A stretch of 64,000 bases of DNA, from positions 61,937,245 to 62,001,244 of the forward strand of contig OZ026630.1 in the NCBI GenBank assembly GCA_964020975.1. Direction: 5' to 3'. Shown piece after piece: positions 28,092 to 39,176 of this stretch. The position numbers and the translations under genes were made by a program. The stretch is from Hermodice carunculata (lineage: Eukaryota > Annelida > Polychaeta > Eunicida > Amphinomidae). The notes beneath the pieces are model-generated. The model was given only the letters and a program-made list of their open reading frames with translations, was not told the origin of the DNA and searched no databases. The stretch's first letter is position 1; each line of letters opens with the position of its first letter.

Positions 28092-30889
28092 GACATTGTA
28101 GATTTATAGTGACAATATTTTGGACTTTCGCTGGCTAACTAGCATTTAGGTGAAGTGTAGTTAGATCCTGGTGTGGGATTGTTGGTGTCAAGTAAATTAA
28201 TAAACAAATAGAAATCGCAATGCCTAGAATACATATAAATACAGCATCCAAAGAAGAATTAACCAATCTTTATGGGATTGGTGAAGCTCCTGCATAGAAA
28301 AGTTATAGAACTATGAACACAAAAAGGAGGACATTCGAAAATCGAAGATCTAGAATAGATCATGGGCATTGACTGGCAAGATTTTGTAAATCGAGACATA
28401 ATTCCATTTGGAGTTTCAAGAGTTGCTGTCCAACCAACTCTCCAAGATCTGTTTCAACTGTTGATTGTCATGGAACTGGAACAAAATTCACTTGTTCAGA
28501 AATTGGAGGCAACTCAGTCTGATGTGAAAAAGCTTTCTGTGAACCAGGAAAAAATACGGCAGAAATTGAATAGTCTGGAAAGAAAAAACAGAAGCAGGCG
28601 CAACTGGGAATGTTCAAGCTTGACTGATGATTAAGAGAAAAATCCCTTCCGTTGTTGGTGCACTTAATGTGTTGATGAAATCTGCTCCTAATGAGGTTTA
28701 TAAAAGCCAGGACATATCACAGAGGATTAATCTCGTCCTCCCCCACAACCAACACGAGTTACACGGCAGCACTTACATGCACCACCTACAGGTGCAACGG
28801 TGATCCAACCCGCACATGCTGCTCAGCACAATGGGTTGGTTTAGCTAGCGCTAGCAACTGTGGGTGTACATGTTGCATCCACCCTTACCCATACTCATAA
28901 CTCACCAGCAGTACAGTCAATTAGTAATGGTTTACAAATACCACCTCCTTTAAGTGTACAGTTGCCACATCCAAGTAGCATACAAATAACACAAGGGAAA
29001 ACCCAACATCAGTTAGAGTTAAGCCACAATGTAGGGGGCTATCCTATTATGTGTATGCAGTACTTGCCCCATGCATATCAGCAATAGCTGCTGAGGTTTC
29101 TTTAGGGTCCCTTCTACCTTCACATTTTGGCCTATCACAGTATAGTGGTATGCAACAAAAGGAGATGGTATCAGTCCCACAGGCATACCGCAGTACAGCA
29201 GTATGCATGGACAACCATACCTGCTTGGTTCCTTGGAGATTCAAAGACAGAAATATACTGCAATATCAAACACCAAATTATACTGCATCATCATTGCCCA
29301 GTCGGGTTACCTCCACAGGGTCCACTTATCAAGGACAGGTGGCTCCAAGAGGGAGTAGAGGGTTGAAAAGACTTCACCAGGACTATGTGGAAAGGCATCA
29401 GAATTGATGGTCTGGGGATAGAGAACCGCCATTGCTTAAGATGACAACTTTTAATGGCCAACAAAATTGCCGTCCCCATCCTCGGATTTAAACATTTGGC
29501 AAGGTGGTATAATTGGAATGACATAGAGAAGTTGGATAGGCTTATATATTCATTGCGAGATAGGGCTTTGAGTTTCTATGGCAATCTAGATAAATATTTC
29601 TGTGAAGACTATCAGAGCCTTAAGGAAAGATTATTTGAGTGATTTGGAAGAAAAGACCCACCCACCAGTGTCCAAAGAGAGTTGCATAAATTAGGACAAA
29701 GATCAAATGAGGGGTATAGATAGGTTTGCTCAGAGAGCCTCAGGATTGACTTTGGATAGTTTTACAAATAAATCGAGCGAGTCCTGAGATGTACTGGAAG
29801 ATTAAGGCAAACACATCTTTTTGAAGGGTTGTGGCCACAGTAGTGCTGTATGCCAAGTTATAGACAAGGATGCAAAAGACCTAGATGGGGCCTTGCACTT
29901 GATGAAAGTGCATGTGCAAAATCACAAAACAATGTAAGGTTCAGGAAAGAAGGTAGTAAAGACGGTTACATTTATTAGAGACTGCAATGACGTATTTCAG
30001 GTGAGAGCAACCCAATAATAAATTGTGTGGAGAGAGAGTCACTTTTGGATTCTCTCTTCAGGCAAATATATTGTAGGAAAAAGTTTGCTGGGACATTATG
30101 GAAGTTTCTCTTGGACAAGGAACGTTGTTTAAACCCCCACTAGCTCACTTGGCAGGTCACACAAAAACACTAGGGAACCCTATGAGTACACCCCCCCCCC
30201 CCCGAGGTATCTGTTTCCAATGTAACGGGGTAGGACATTTTCCTATTGATTGTGCCACAAGACCACCACAAAGGCCACCTATTAGGTCACTGAGCAGACA
30301 ATTTGGTTCCCTCAAGTAGAAAAAAAATTAAAAGAGTAGGGATTGAGGAGACCGGCCAGTGTTCAGTCCAATATACTAATAAGAGCCATGTTTTAAATAG
30401 TGTATGTTGGAAAAACTCAGTTCCTCTGGTGGAAAAGAGAAAGGCAACATCTGCAGTAGCCAAAAATGGGATAGAAAGGGAGGTCTTCTTTGAAAGGGAT
30501 ACTAAGGCATGTAATCTTGTATCCATGACAGTGGAGGGCCATGAAGTTTATGCTGTGTTGGATACAGCTGCACAAGTCACTGTGTTCAACTTTGAATTTG
30601 CTTAACAGATAGGGGTAATATCAAAGCCAGAGAATCGGTTTTGCTTCAAAAAGTGGCTACAGTAAGTTGTATGCAGGCTATAAGGTGAACAAGGTGAACG
30701 TGACACTGGGAAATAGAATTACACCCTGGTACATATAGTAGTGACCACATTGCACTACATTATAGGAAACTGACAAAAAGGTACATCTTTTAATTGTGGT
30801 AATAGAACTGTTGAAACTTAGCAAGGGTATTGCTATCTAGGAATTGAATTTTGTTCTTGTGGCACATTTACTTACGCTATAAATTAATA

Positions 30890-32010
30890 AACTGAAGAAC
30901 CAGGCAAAGCACTTTATAAACTACAACATTACCCTGTTAATAATAAGGTCAACTTGGCGTCAGATTATTTAAGAGTCTTATATATCCTATCTTGGCATAT
31001 GGGAGTGAAGTATGGAGTGTATTTTCATTAAAACAATAGGATACCAAATGTAACCAGTTATGTGAGAAGTCAATCATTGAAAGTATACACACAAGATTCT
31101 GCAAATTTGTTTTGGGTGTCCATTGTAAATCTACCAATGCAGCAGTAACAGCTGAACTAGGTAGTTTACCAATTTTGAACGAGCAACTATGTGGAGCTGT
31201 GAAATACTGGTTGCATTTACCAGGCAGTAACGAAAATAGTCTGGTGCATATTGATGAAATTTTAAATTTTGCTGGCATGCAAGAAACTTTGTGTTAGTAG
31301 GTGGTGAACAACCCCATACTGTTACATACAAATTAAGACCACAGTTACAATTTGTATATAAAACTAAATGGCATTAGCAAATTAATGGCGACGTCACTAG
31401 TTCTCATAAGTTACATACACACTGTACATTCCAGTATCATTTTGAACTGGAAAATTACCTTAAACAAAATATACCTGTTAAAAAAAAAAAGAAAAAAAAA
31501 ACTCAGTAAACTTAGTAATTAGTGCCCACACTTAAGCTATTGTAACTGGCTGATACACATAACCAAAACACCAGTGGAGTTGCGGAAGTATCAAACGTGT
31601 ACTTTGGATGTTGTTGAAGATGAGAACTCCATGGTGAGATAAGAAGCAAGTTATTTCAAGATCTGACATCAGTTTATGGTATTTTTTGCTCATTTGAACA
31701 GAGATTATAAGCTGAAAGGTATAATGACTTTGCAGAACTCTTAATGTGACAACCAGTCATTAACCTTGTAAATGATGCGTTTGCAAAATGTTATGAGTAC
31801 CTAGGGCATTATGAAATACCCAAAGCTAACTCACTGTATTTATTTAGATCCCTGCGACACTGATTGTAGAAATGTGTAAATATGTAGTTTTGATATTGTT
31901 TGTCTTCTGTGTGTGGTGACAATCTTGCTCAATCACACTTTGCATTGGCTGTATGACTACACTGTATTTGTATGGTTCATGTCAATAAAATTTATTCATA
32001 TATGTAGTAC
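30890..32010 (+). mobile_element. LINE 3' fragment inserted in the Ty3/gypsy fossil
   Basis: The frame gives LYKLQHYPVNNKVN, then ILSYGSEVW-like sequence in a neighbouring frame, KSIIESIHTRFCKFVLGVHC and KSTNAAVTAELGSLPILNEQ, then CGAVKYWLHLPGSNENSLV. This is the region after the RT core in non-LTR elements, of the same general type as the one at 8.1-9.2 kb. The open part is 31112-31297. Sequence to about 32010 has no good frame and ends with GTCAATAAAATTTATTCATA, which looks like a LINE 3' end. It is 5' truncated, with at least one frame change near 31000. Retroelement sequence resumes at about 32040, which places the LINE between the protease and RT regions. Confidence 0.65.
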
Positions 32011-33013
32011 CTATTACCAACAAGGCCATTTTGGGATTATATTTTCTTCTGGTCAACAATTGTGTTGTGGACCTAAAAAGTTTGGTAGTTGCCACCGGAG
32101 AGCAGGTAATCCCAGCCAAGTTATATTGTAAAGGAACAGAAGAAGCGGGTGTTTGACAACAATTCCAAATAGAATGGTGGTTCCTCCACATAGCAGAATG
32201 TTCATCACTGCATGTATAGAGGACGGGGACACTACTGAATACATGATTACACCAGTTTAAAGTAGAAATGAACTGTTGGTTCAAATCATGGTTGTGCTAG
32301 GGGATAACCCAACAGTGAGTGTAGTGAATACACAGTTAAATATATTACAGTCAAGCCAGGTTATCTTGTGCAACTTCGTGATTTAAGTATAGGTAACGAC
32401 TCTGTTAGATCAACACAGGAAAAAGAGGCGGAGAGGTAAGAAGTGAAGGTAACCAGACAGGCAATTGCAGAGCCTAATATAGAAGGTAAGGCTGTTAATC
32501 ATGTAGATGTTCCGCTCCCTGGACATCAAAATGGCCGTAATTTCCTTCACATCTTCAAGTTATGGGTGGTCTCCTTTGTACATTTGAAGGGGAAACAGGA
32601 TAATGTCTTGAAAGTACTGTTGATTGAATACCAAGAGGTATTTGGCAAAAATGATTAATATTTAAGTTGTTTCTCCTAATTAAAACATAAAATCGACACT
32701 AAAGGTGCCAAGTTGATTGAACAAATGATGTGTCATGTTCTATTAAGTTTTGAAGGTGAAGAAGAAAATTGTTCAAATTTCTCACTCTGATTGGGCTTCT
32801 CCCCCAGTACTGATCAGAAAGACAGCTGGTACAGTGAGATGGTTTGTCGATTATAAATCAAAATCAGGTTAAGCCAATGTAACATGGAAATAATGCACAG
32901 AGCAGGCAAAGTAAATGGGAACACCAATAGCCTGTTGAGAATACCCACAGACAGCGGTTTTTGTGATTGTTACATGGCAGGGGCTACACTAAAAAATCTA
33001 CTTTGTGGTTGTA

Positions 33014-34685
33014 CAGTTACGCCCGGCTAAAAGTTTACAGCCAAACGCTTTTTTGGCGTTTTGCTGGTGTTTGGCTTGTGTTTGGAAACGTTGAAAACGT
33101 TTGGGATGTGTTTAGAAAGTGTTTGGAATGTGTTTGGAAAGCGTTTGGAAAGCGTTTAGGAAAAATCTCAAACACTTTTACAAAACGTTCGAACACTTTC
33201 ACAAAGCTACCGAACACTTCTTCAAACACTTTCCAAACGCGTTCAACAATTACCCGAACGATTTCAAACACTTTCACAAACGCATTAAAAAACTATGCAT
33301 TTCAAACACTTCCATTTAAATGATGAAAAATCTCCAAACGTATTTTAAACAGGTCTAGCAATATATGATGTACCTTCATGTAAATGTGCACTTATCCAAC
33401 ATTATAGGTTGTATATACTTATGTAAAACACGATCCAAATACGTTTACCCAAGTGTCTAATTCAACTAAAATTAATTAAAGACTTAATTCTTCATTTAAG
33501 ATGTCATGAATACTTCATCTTTCAAAAACTGTTTCGGAGTAAATCCATAGGCAATATCATGATCAGATCATCCATGATTGGATCATGATATTGCCTATAA
33601 ATTTACTCCGAAATAGTTCCTAATTTTCAATTAAAATATATATAATTACTCCAAGGACCAATGGAGTATCGCCTGGCTTACTCCACTGGAGCTAATTCTA
33701 TTGCTTGGCTTAGTAAGCCAAACAATACTTAAATTGAGCTGCTTCTGTATTTCCATTCGAAATTTTAAAAGTTAGCCTTTTTTCTAGAACTTCACTTTCA
33801 GAAAAAGTATGATAGCGACTGGGTATACTTGTTACTGAAAGATCTGTAACTTTATAATAAATGAATAGTTAAACCTGTTAATGTAAGCATATTATTTGTT
33901 TTCTTCTACCTATACTTCTTTTCTTCCTTAATTAGGTATGACCATGTCATAATATTGTTGATAACCAGTAACAATATAAATATTAGCAGGTAAAGGTGAC
34001 AGATACATATTTACAGGAATTATTTGTCACTGACTCATTTTTTCTTTTCTTCATTTCATGGTAATTTGAATCAGATATAAAGCGGAATTTGATTTGTGGA
34101 GCCCAGATTAGTGAAGTTTGCATCCCTGAAAATCCAAATAGTCCATATGAAAATGCACTGGCAAATGCCAGGAAAACGCATATGAGAGCATCTATTTCTG
34201 AAAATTTTCTGGGGGAGGCCCCCCAGCCCCCCCCCAAAAAAAATTCGTGCCGTTGGCACTCGCATTCAGGCTTTGCCCTCAAGTTGCTGACACCCACCAC
34301 CCACCCACGGGGAAAATTCTGGATCCGCCCTTGAAGCTAGTATATCTGATGCTTTAACACTTTCTAGTCTGAGTCAACAGCTTTCCTCGGCCCGCTCTGT
34401 ACATGTATCATATACGTTTGGCGCAAAGTGTAAAGTGTTTGAAAGCGTTTGGAAAAGTGTTTGAAAACGTTCGGCTTTCACCAAACGCGTTCGGCAGAGT
34501 GTTTGAAAGCATTTGGAAAAGTGTTTGAAAGCGTTTGGCAAAGTGTTTGTAAAGCGTTTGGAAAGTGTTTGCAAAGTGTTTGCTATGCGTTTGCAAAACG
34601 TTTGACTTTCACTGAAAGTGTTTGGGAAACGTTTGGGAAACGTTGGTGCGTTTGGCGTTTGTTAACCTGAACGCAAGCGTAACTG
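33014..34685. mobile_element. 1.67 kb non-autonomous DNA element with TA target duplication
   Basis: CAGTTACGC at 33014-33022 and GCGTAACTG at 34677-34685 are exact inverted repeats, each flanked outside by TA (33012-33013 and 34686-34687). The subterminal zones are built from many short words (GTTTGGAAAGCG, AAGTGTTTG, AACGTTTG): forward then inverted at 33050-33320, and forward only at 34430-34660. The middle holds a 92 bp palindrome and a C-rich block near 34210-34240. No transposase was seen. The retroelement reading (YCQNIYKQWKCLKEDIDGV) resumes right after 34687, which confirms an insertion. Confidence 0.75.
33527..33618. repeat. 92 bp near-perfect palindrome
   Basis: Two 38 nt arms, starting AACTGTTTCGGAGTAAAT and ending ATTTACTCCGAAATAGTT, pair with about three mismatches around a 16 nt centre. 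The inner parts are ATAGGCAATATCATGATC and its complement. It lies inside the DNA element at 33014-34685 and could itself be a small inserted foldback element. Confidence 0.88.
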
Positions 34686-35560
34686 TAGGTACTGCCAAAA
34701 CATTTATAAGCAGTGGAAATGTTTAAAGGAAGATATTGATGGCGTTGAAAGGTGTCAGATCACAAATGCTGATCCTGAAGATTCAGACTCGGATAGTAAG
34801 AGTCTGGATCAAGAGGAAAAATGGGGTAATGAGTGGTTTCCAGGGTATACCCCAGAAGAGCTGAGAAACTCTCAATTGAAAGACCTAGATATTGGTCCTT
34901 TGATTCAGTGGTTAGAGTCTGATACAGATACCCCTAATGATGAGCTGTGTGGTTGAGTAACCCTGTAGTAAAACCTCCCTGTGGCCGTGTAAATCCCAGT
35001 TTAAACTGGTAGATGGAGGCCTATATTATCTGTGAGAAAAGGTGGTTTCACACAAATGTTTGTTCGTGCCTAACATTTGAAAAAAGAGGTGCTTAAATTC
35101 TGCCACGATGTTTGGACAGCTTGCAGGGAAAGAAACCTCGGAACTTTTAAAGAACGGTTTATTCGGGCATGGCACGAGTCAGGATTGTACATTGTTTGTA
35201 CAAACCTGTGTTAAGTGTAGCAAAGACCAAAATGCCTATGGTATGGTCCAAGGTGGGATTAGGTAAGGATCATGTCAGTGCTTCCATGTGATGAGTACAT
35301 TTTAACATCTTGGGGCCATTCAGACACAGTGAAAGTGGCAATCTGTATATTCTGTGTGTAGTAGACCAATTCAGCAGGTGGTTCAAATGTACGCCCCTTT
35401 TAAATCTGTCTACTGATGTCATTGCCCCCAAGGTAGTGGATGAATTCATTTCACGGTTTGGCTGCCCACTACAGATAAGCACAAACCAGGATAAGAATGT
35501 TGATGGACAATTGTTCATAGCGTCTGTAAACTTTTAGAAATTTTCAAAACCAGCACAACA

Positions 35561-36195
35561 CCATAGTGTTCAAGAAGTAATGGCCAGGTACAAAGGTATA
35601 ACCATAGCGGTGCACATCCCAAAAGAGAAAAAGCCATATTGAGCTCGAGTACAATTAATTGGGGTCTTTGGGAGCAACAACTTATAACATGGAGCCTTTA
35701 GGATCGATGGTTTGAAAACGGAGGTCTTTGAGAATGACAGTGGTCAAAATATCGGGGTCTTAAGCTATTGGCCAAAATGGAAAAGAACTTTTTAAGATAG
35801 GATGTTGCAATTTGTACCATAGATGTTTCCTATACATGGTATGAGCAGTGTAGATTCATGTTGACAGTGACATCTTTTCAAGGTTTCATGGCCCATAATT
35901 GTGACAAATCCATGCAGCCCGATATCCACTGAACCACCTAAAATATAAAAATGCAACTTATACTATGGTACAGCCTATGAGGGGCATGGGAAATGTTGTT
36001 TAATGTTGGCCGTGACCTCTTTTCAAGGTCACACCGACGCTTAATGTGATATGAAGCACATACAATCTAGACTGTATCATATATGCATTTTATTAAAGGA
36101 ATGTGGACCATCGCTCATGGGTTTACCAGACCATTTTTGTGCAGCATGGCTTGTTACCATGACCCTTTTTCAACGTTCAGTCTGACCATACAAAC
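35561..36195. other. No gene recognised; possible retroelement 3' region
   Basis: The sequence after the integrase fossil could include the rest of its 3' end, but no LTR partner was identified. CCTTTTCAACGT-like and CTTTTCAAGG words recur near 35875, 36015 and 36165, each next to GTGAC or CATGAC, which hints at a diverged repeat of about 145 bp. Confidence 0.3.
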
Positions 36196-36252
36196 ATACA
36201 TACATGCATACATACATACATACATACATACATACATACATACATACATACA
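36196..36252. repeat. (CATA)n microsatellite
   Basis: About 14 CATA units with one GCATA variant. Confidence 0.95.
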
Positions 36253-37687
36253 TGAATGGAGTGAAAAATAGTGTTTGCGCATAAAATACAAAGATGAATA
36301 GAATGACAGGAAAAGTAGTTTTGATTTATATTCTGTGGAAGCCTTGATGTTGTTGCAAGGTATCAACCAAAAGTTCACTTGCAGCAACAGTAAACATTTT
36401 TCATGTTATTATCTCAGTATATCCGTCGCTCAGCAGAGCTTACATGTTGGTGTGTTGTGCATCAGCTGGCATTTTTGACTACTCAATATCCGTTAGTGGG
36501 ATCTTATTGAAGCCTTTTAGGGATTTACCTCAGTCAGTTTTTAACCATGTTTATTCAATCGGTGACACTTCGGAATTTTTTGAGATTTTCAATAATGTTT
36601 TTGTTTTGTTCTTGGAACAATCTTCAAATAATGCTTCTTCTCAGAATACACTTTTCGCCCAATCGCTTCAACACCTATCACTGGAACACTTTCAACCACT
36701 TGCAGACAATATTTGGTGCAAAACATGATGCTGTTACTCTTTTTGTACTACTTTTGTTTATCCATATGTCTGCTTGTAATTTTCTTCTCTTAAAGTGCCT
36801 CATCTTTTATACTTCGCAGAACTATCCTTACCAATTGTATTCAATGTTGTTGGATGTTGCCGCTATTATTTAATTTTTAGGGAATTCTTGAAATTATCAA
36901 TAAGACTATATGTTCGCATGGCTAATATAGGGACATAGATATACATGCAGGCAGGTGCACTTTTCTAAAAAGAAAGGAAGTCGGCCGGAGCATGTTCAGA
37001 CTGGATCACTATTATTGAGGATGCACCTGGGGTGAGTCTCTAACATAAAATGTTCAATAGGTTACACTTCAGTCTTGGTATATATTTCATTGTTTTTGTG
37101 TTCATTTTCGAGGAAAATGTTTAAAAGGCTTCTTCTCAAACACTGCACAACCACTTGCTTTGTAATAAAAACAGATACTTATCTTGGAGCTTCATATGGA
37201 CAGAGGCTTATCTTGGAGCTTCAGATGAATAAGGGTGACGGATTTTTCAGTCACACGGTACTTTGAAAAATATATGTCAGGTTATATCTATATATTATAT
37301 GAGTTTTTCCAAATATAATTTCATATTCAATCATTTAAATTAACTTCAAATTAATGCACTGTTGTTGTTCATTGGCCATCGTAAACGGCACTTCGACCAA
37401 CAAATGAGAGCTTATGCCTGTATAATTAATTTAAGATTGTAAAATGAATTGATTTTGTGCCCTAGTGTTTCAATAATCTTAGTCCATTCAGACTATAGCG
37501 CTGTCTATGTGCGTATATAAAAAATGATTATTTGTTATGATTTCAATACATGTTGGTCAAAATGAGAATCATCTTTCGGATTTAAGGATAAAATACAGAA
37601 ATAAAGAAACTATGGTCTGATGAGCAGTCAAGTAGAAATTCTGATGTTCAACCTTATTTAACCAATTCCACCCTGTAAGAAGACCTA
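36253..37687. other. No gene recognised
   Basis: Two overlapping plus-strand frames at 36444-36728 and 36547-36873 (94 and 108 codons) show no known domain. They overlap in different frames, so at most one could be real. Confidence 0.3.
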
Positions 37688-37754
37688 GTCAACAGCTTTC
37701 CTTGGCGCTGTCTGGGCGCAATGCTCGCAGAGTGCGCCAAGGAAAGCTATTGAC
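37688..37754. repeat. Hairpin module, second copy
   Basis: Arms GTCAACAGCTTTCCTTGGCG and CGCCAAGGAAAGCTATTGAC pair over about 21 bases with one mismatch, with a loop of about 25 nt. It is the same core as the hairpin inside the MITE at 14.5 kb, but the TTAA-flanked TIRs of that MITE were not found around this copy. Confidence 0.82.
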
Positions 37755-39138
37755 CATAGGCATATAATTTGGAATGATCTTCCATGCAAGTTTCATCCAA
37801 AACTTTGAAAAATAATCCTTAAATTAGCATAAGAAAATAAGCAGAACACATTTAGATATAAACTGGACAAAAGCGTCGTTAGGGTGGCATGAGTTACGCT
37901 CTTTCGTTGCCAATTTCGACATAACGATAGAAGATTTAAGATATTTTTAAATCTACTTCTTACTCAAGTTGCAACATGCCTACAATTGCAGAAACCACAA
38001 AGAATTGTCCGATGCGTCCCAAACTCGACAAATAAAATCTATAGACTCAATCTAATCGAAACTTACACTGAAAGAGTTGGCCAAATGCCGTCACCCATCA
38101 CTTGGTAGTGGGCCTCTGTGCGATGTTATGTAGGAAAGTCTCTTTCCTAAACCTTTGATGGATTGTCATCGAATGAGTCCATCACTAAGGCAAGAAATAA
38201 TGAAACAATATATAATTATATATTATATATATTATATTTCCCCCACTGGAATAGGTACATGTTAAAACAATATGCATCTTGCATATTATCTCTCTGTCAA
38301 TGATGTCACTTCTCATGAATTTCATATCGACATCACGTCTCCTAGCTAACGAACTGTTTCTTTCTTTAATGTCAGTTTAACATGAAAAAGATTTCTGAAA
38401 CATTTGAGTAAATCTCATTTGGTCTCAGCATTGTAAATTAAAATCTTACATCACCATAATCATCTATAATCGGGATGATATATTGGGAAAATACACGATT
38501 TTTCCAATATTTTTTTCATATTGTATTCATATACAATTAAAAGGACCAACGTTCACCCGTTTTATGGTCAAGTTTCAGGCGTTAAAAACCAAAAAGAAGA
38601 CTATTATCATGAAATCATGTTCGGTCTTCCTTAGAAGCTCTTTATCAGCATTTCGAGAAAGGCATAGCAAGCGAAGTTAAAGATACAAGTAACATCGGTT
38701 TACTGTGTGGTCCGACTCAAGCCGGGAAGTGTCTAGAGGTTATAGAACTGCACAAAATTCAGCATGCGCGTCCAAATGAAGGTACACCAGGGTGCCCATG
38801 CTGCCGGAAATTGTCTGCCACCTATATACCTGGGTGCAGGCGACAAGAAATAGCCGGAAATATTGAATTACAAATCTACAAGAAAAGCCAATCAGCAGAA
38901 CCACGAGGCTAACTAGTGTACAATAGTCTCCTTGTATTTACAAGATAAAAGTCATTACACATCAAGGATGAGATAAACAGTTGGTAGTCCTGGGAAAAAT
39001 ATGCAACTACTACAATTACAATGATTCATAATATCATCCATGTGGAATCGGTCGCTGGCACATAACCATCTGACTTATTAATCCTTTTACCATTAAAGTA
39101 AATCGAACTCTTCTCTCTCTCTCTCACACACACACATA

Positions 39139-39176
<38 letters not shown>

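Larger units (their letters stand above)
28203..35560 (+). mobile_element. Ty3/gypsy-type LTR retroelement, broken, with two insertions
   Basis: This is a fossil LTR retroelement in the standard Ty3/gypsy order. Parts seen are a helix-hairpin-helix leader (from 28220); a coiled-coil-like segment (about 28430-28620); a proline/glutamine-rich stretch; a Gag core (about 29420-29930, with FKHLARWYNWNDIEKLDRLI); a CCHC zinc knuckle (CFQCNGVGHFPIDC, about 30212-30253); an aspartic protease region (about 30500-30610); an RT start (HSDWASPPVLIRK, about 32780); a segment with TWKY near 32880; and an integrase core (GPFRHSESGNLYILCVVDQF to SRFGCP, about 35310-35480). Clear LTRs were not recognised. The copy carries many breaks, well over ten, and looks old. 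A LINE 3' end and a TA-flanked DNA element have inserted into it. Confidence 0.78.

Noticed and set aside
29047-29407. Open frames on both strands around 29.0-29.4 kb as separate genes
   Set aside because: They fall within the leader/Gag interval of the retroelement fossil and are explained by it.
33035-33323. Overlapping 80-118 codon frames with KVFE and NTF repeats on both strands
   Set aside because: They are produced by the GTTTGGAAAGCG subterminal word array of the DNA element, open in both directions.
34089-34334. 81-codon frame in the DNA element with a proline block
   Set aside because: It is created by C-rich repeat DNA (CCCCCCAGCCCCC), with an overlapping minus frame of similar length.
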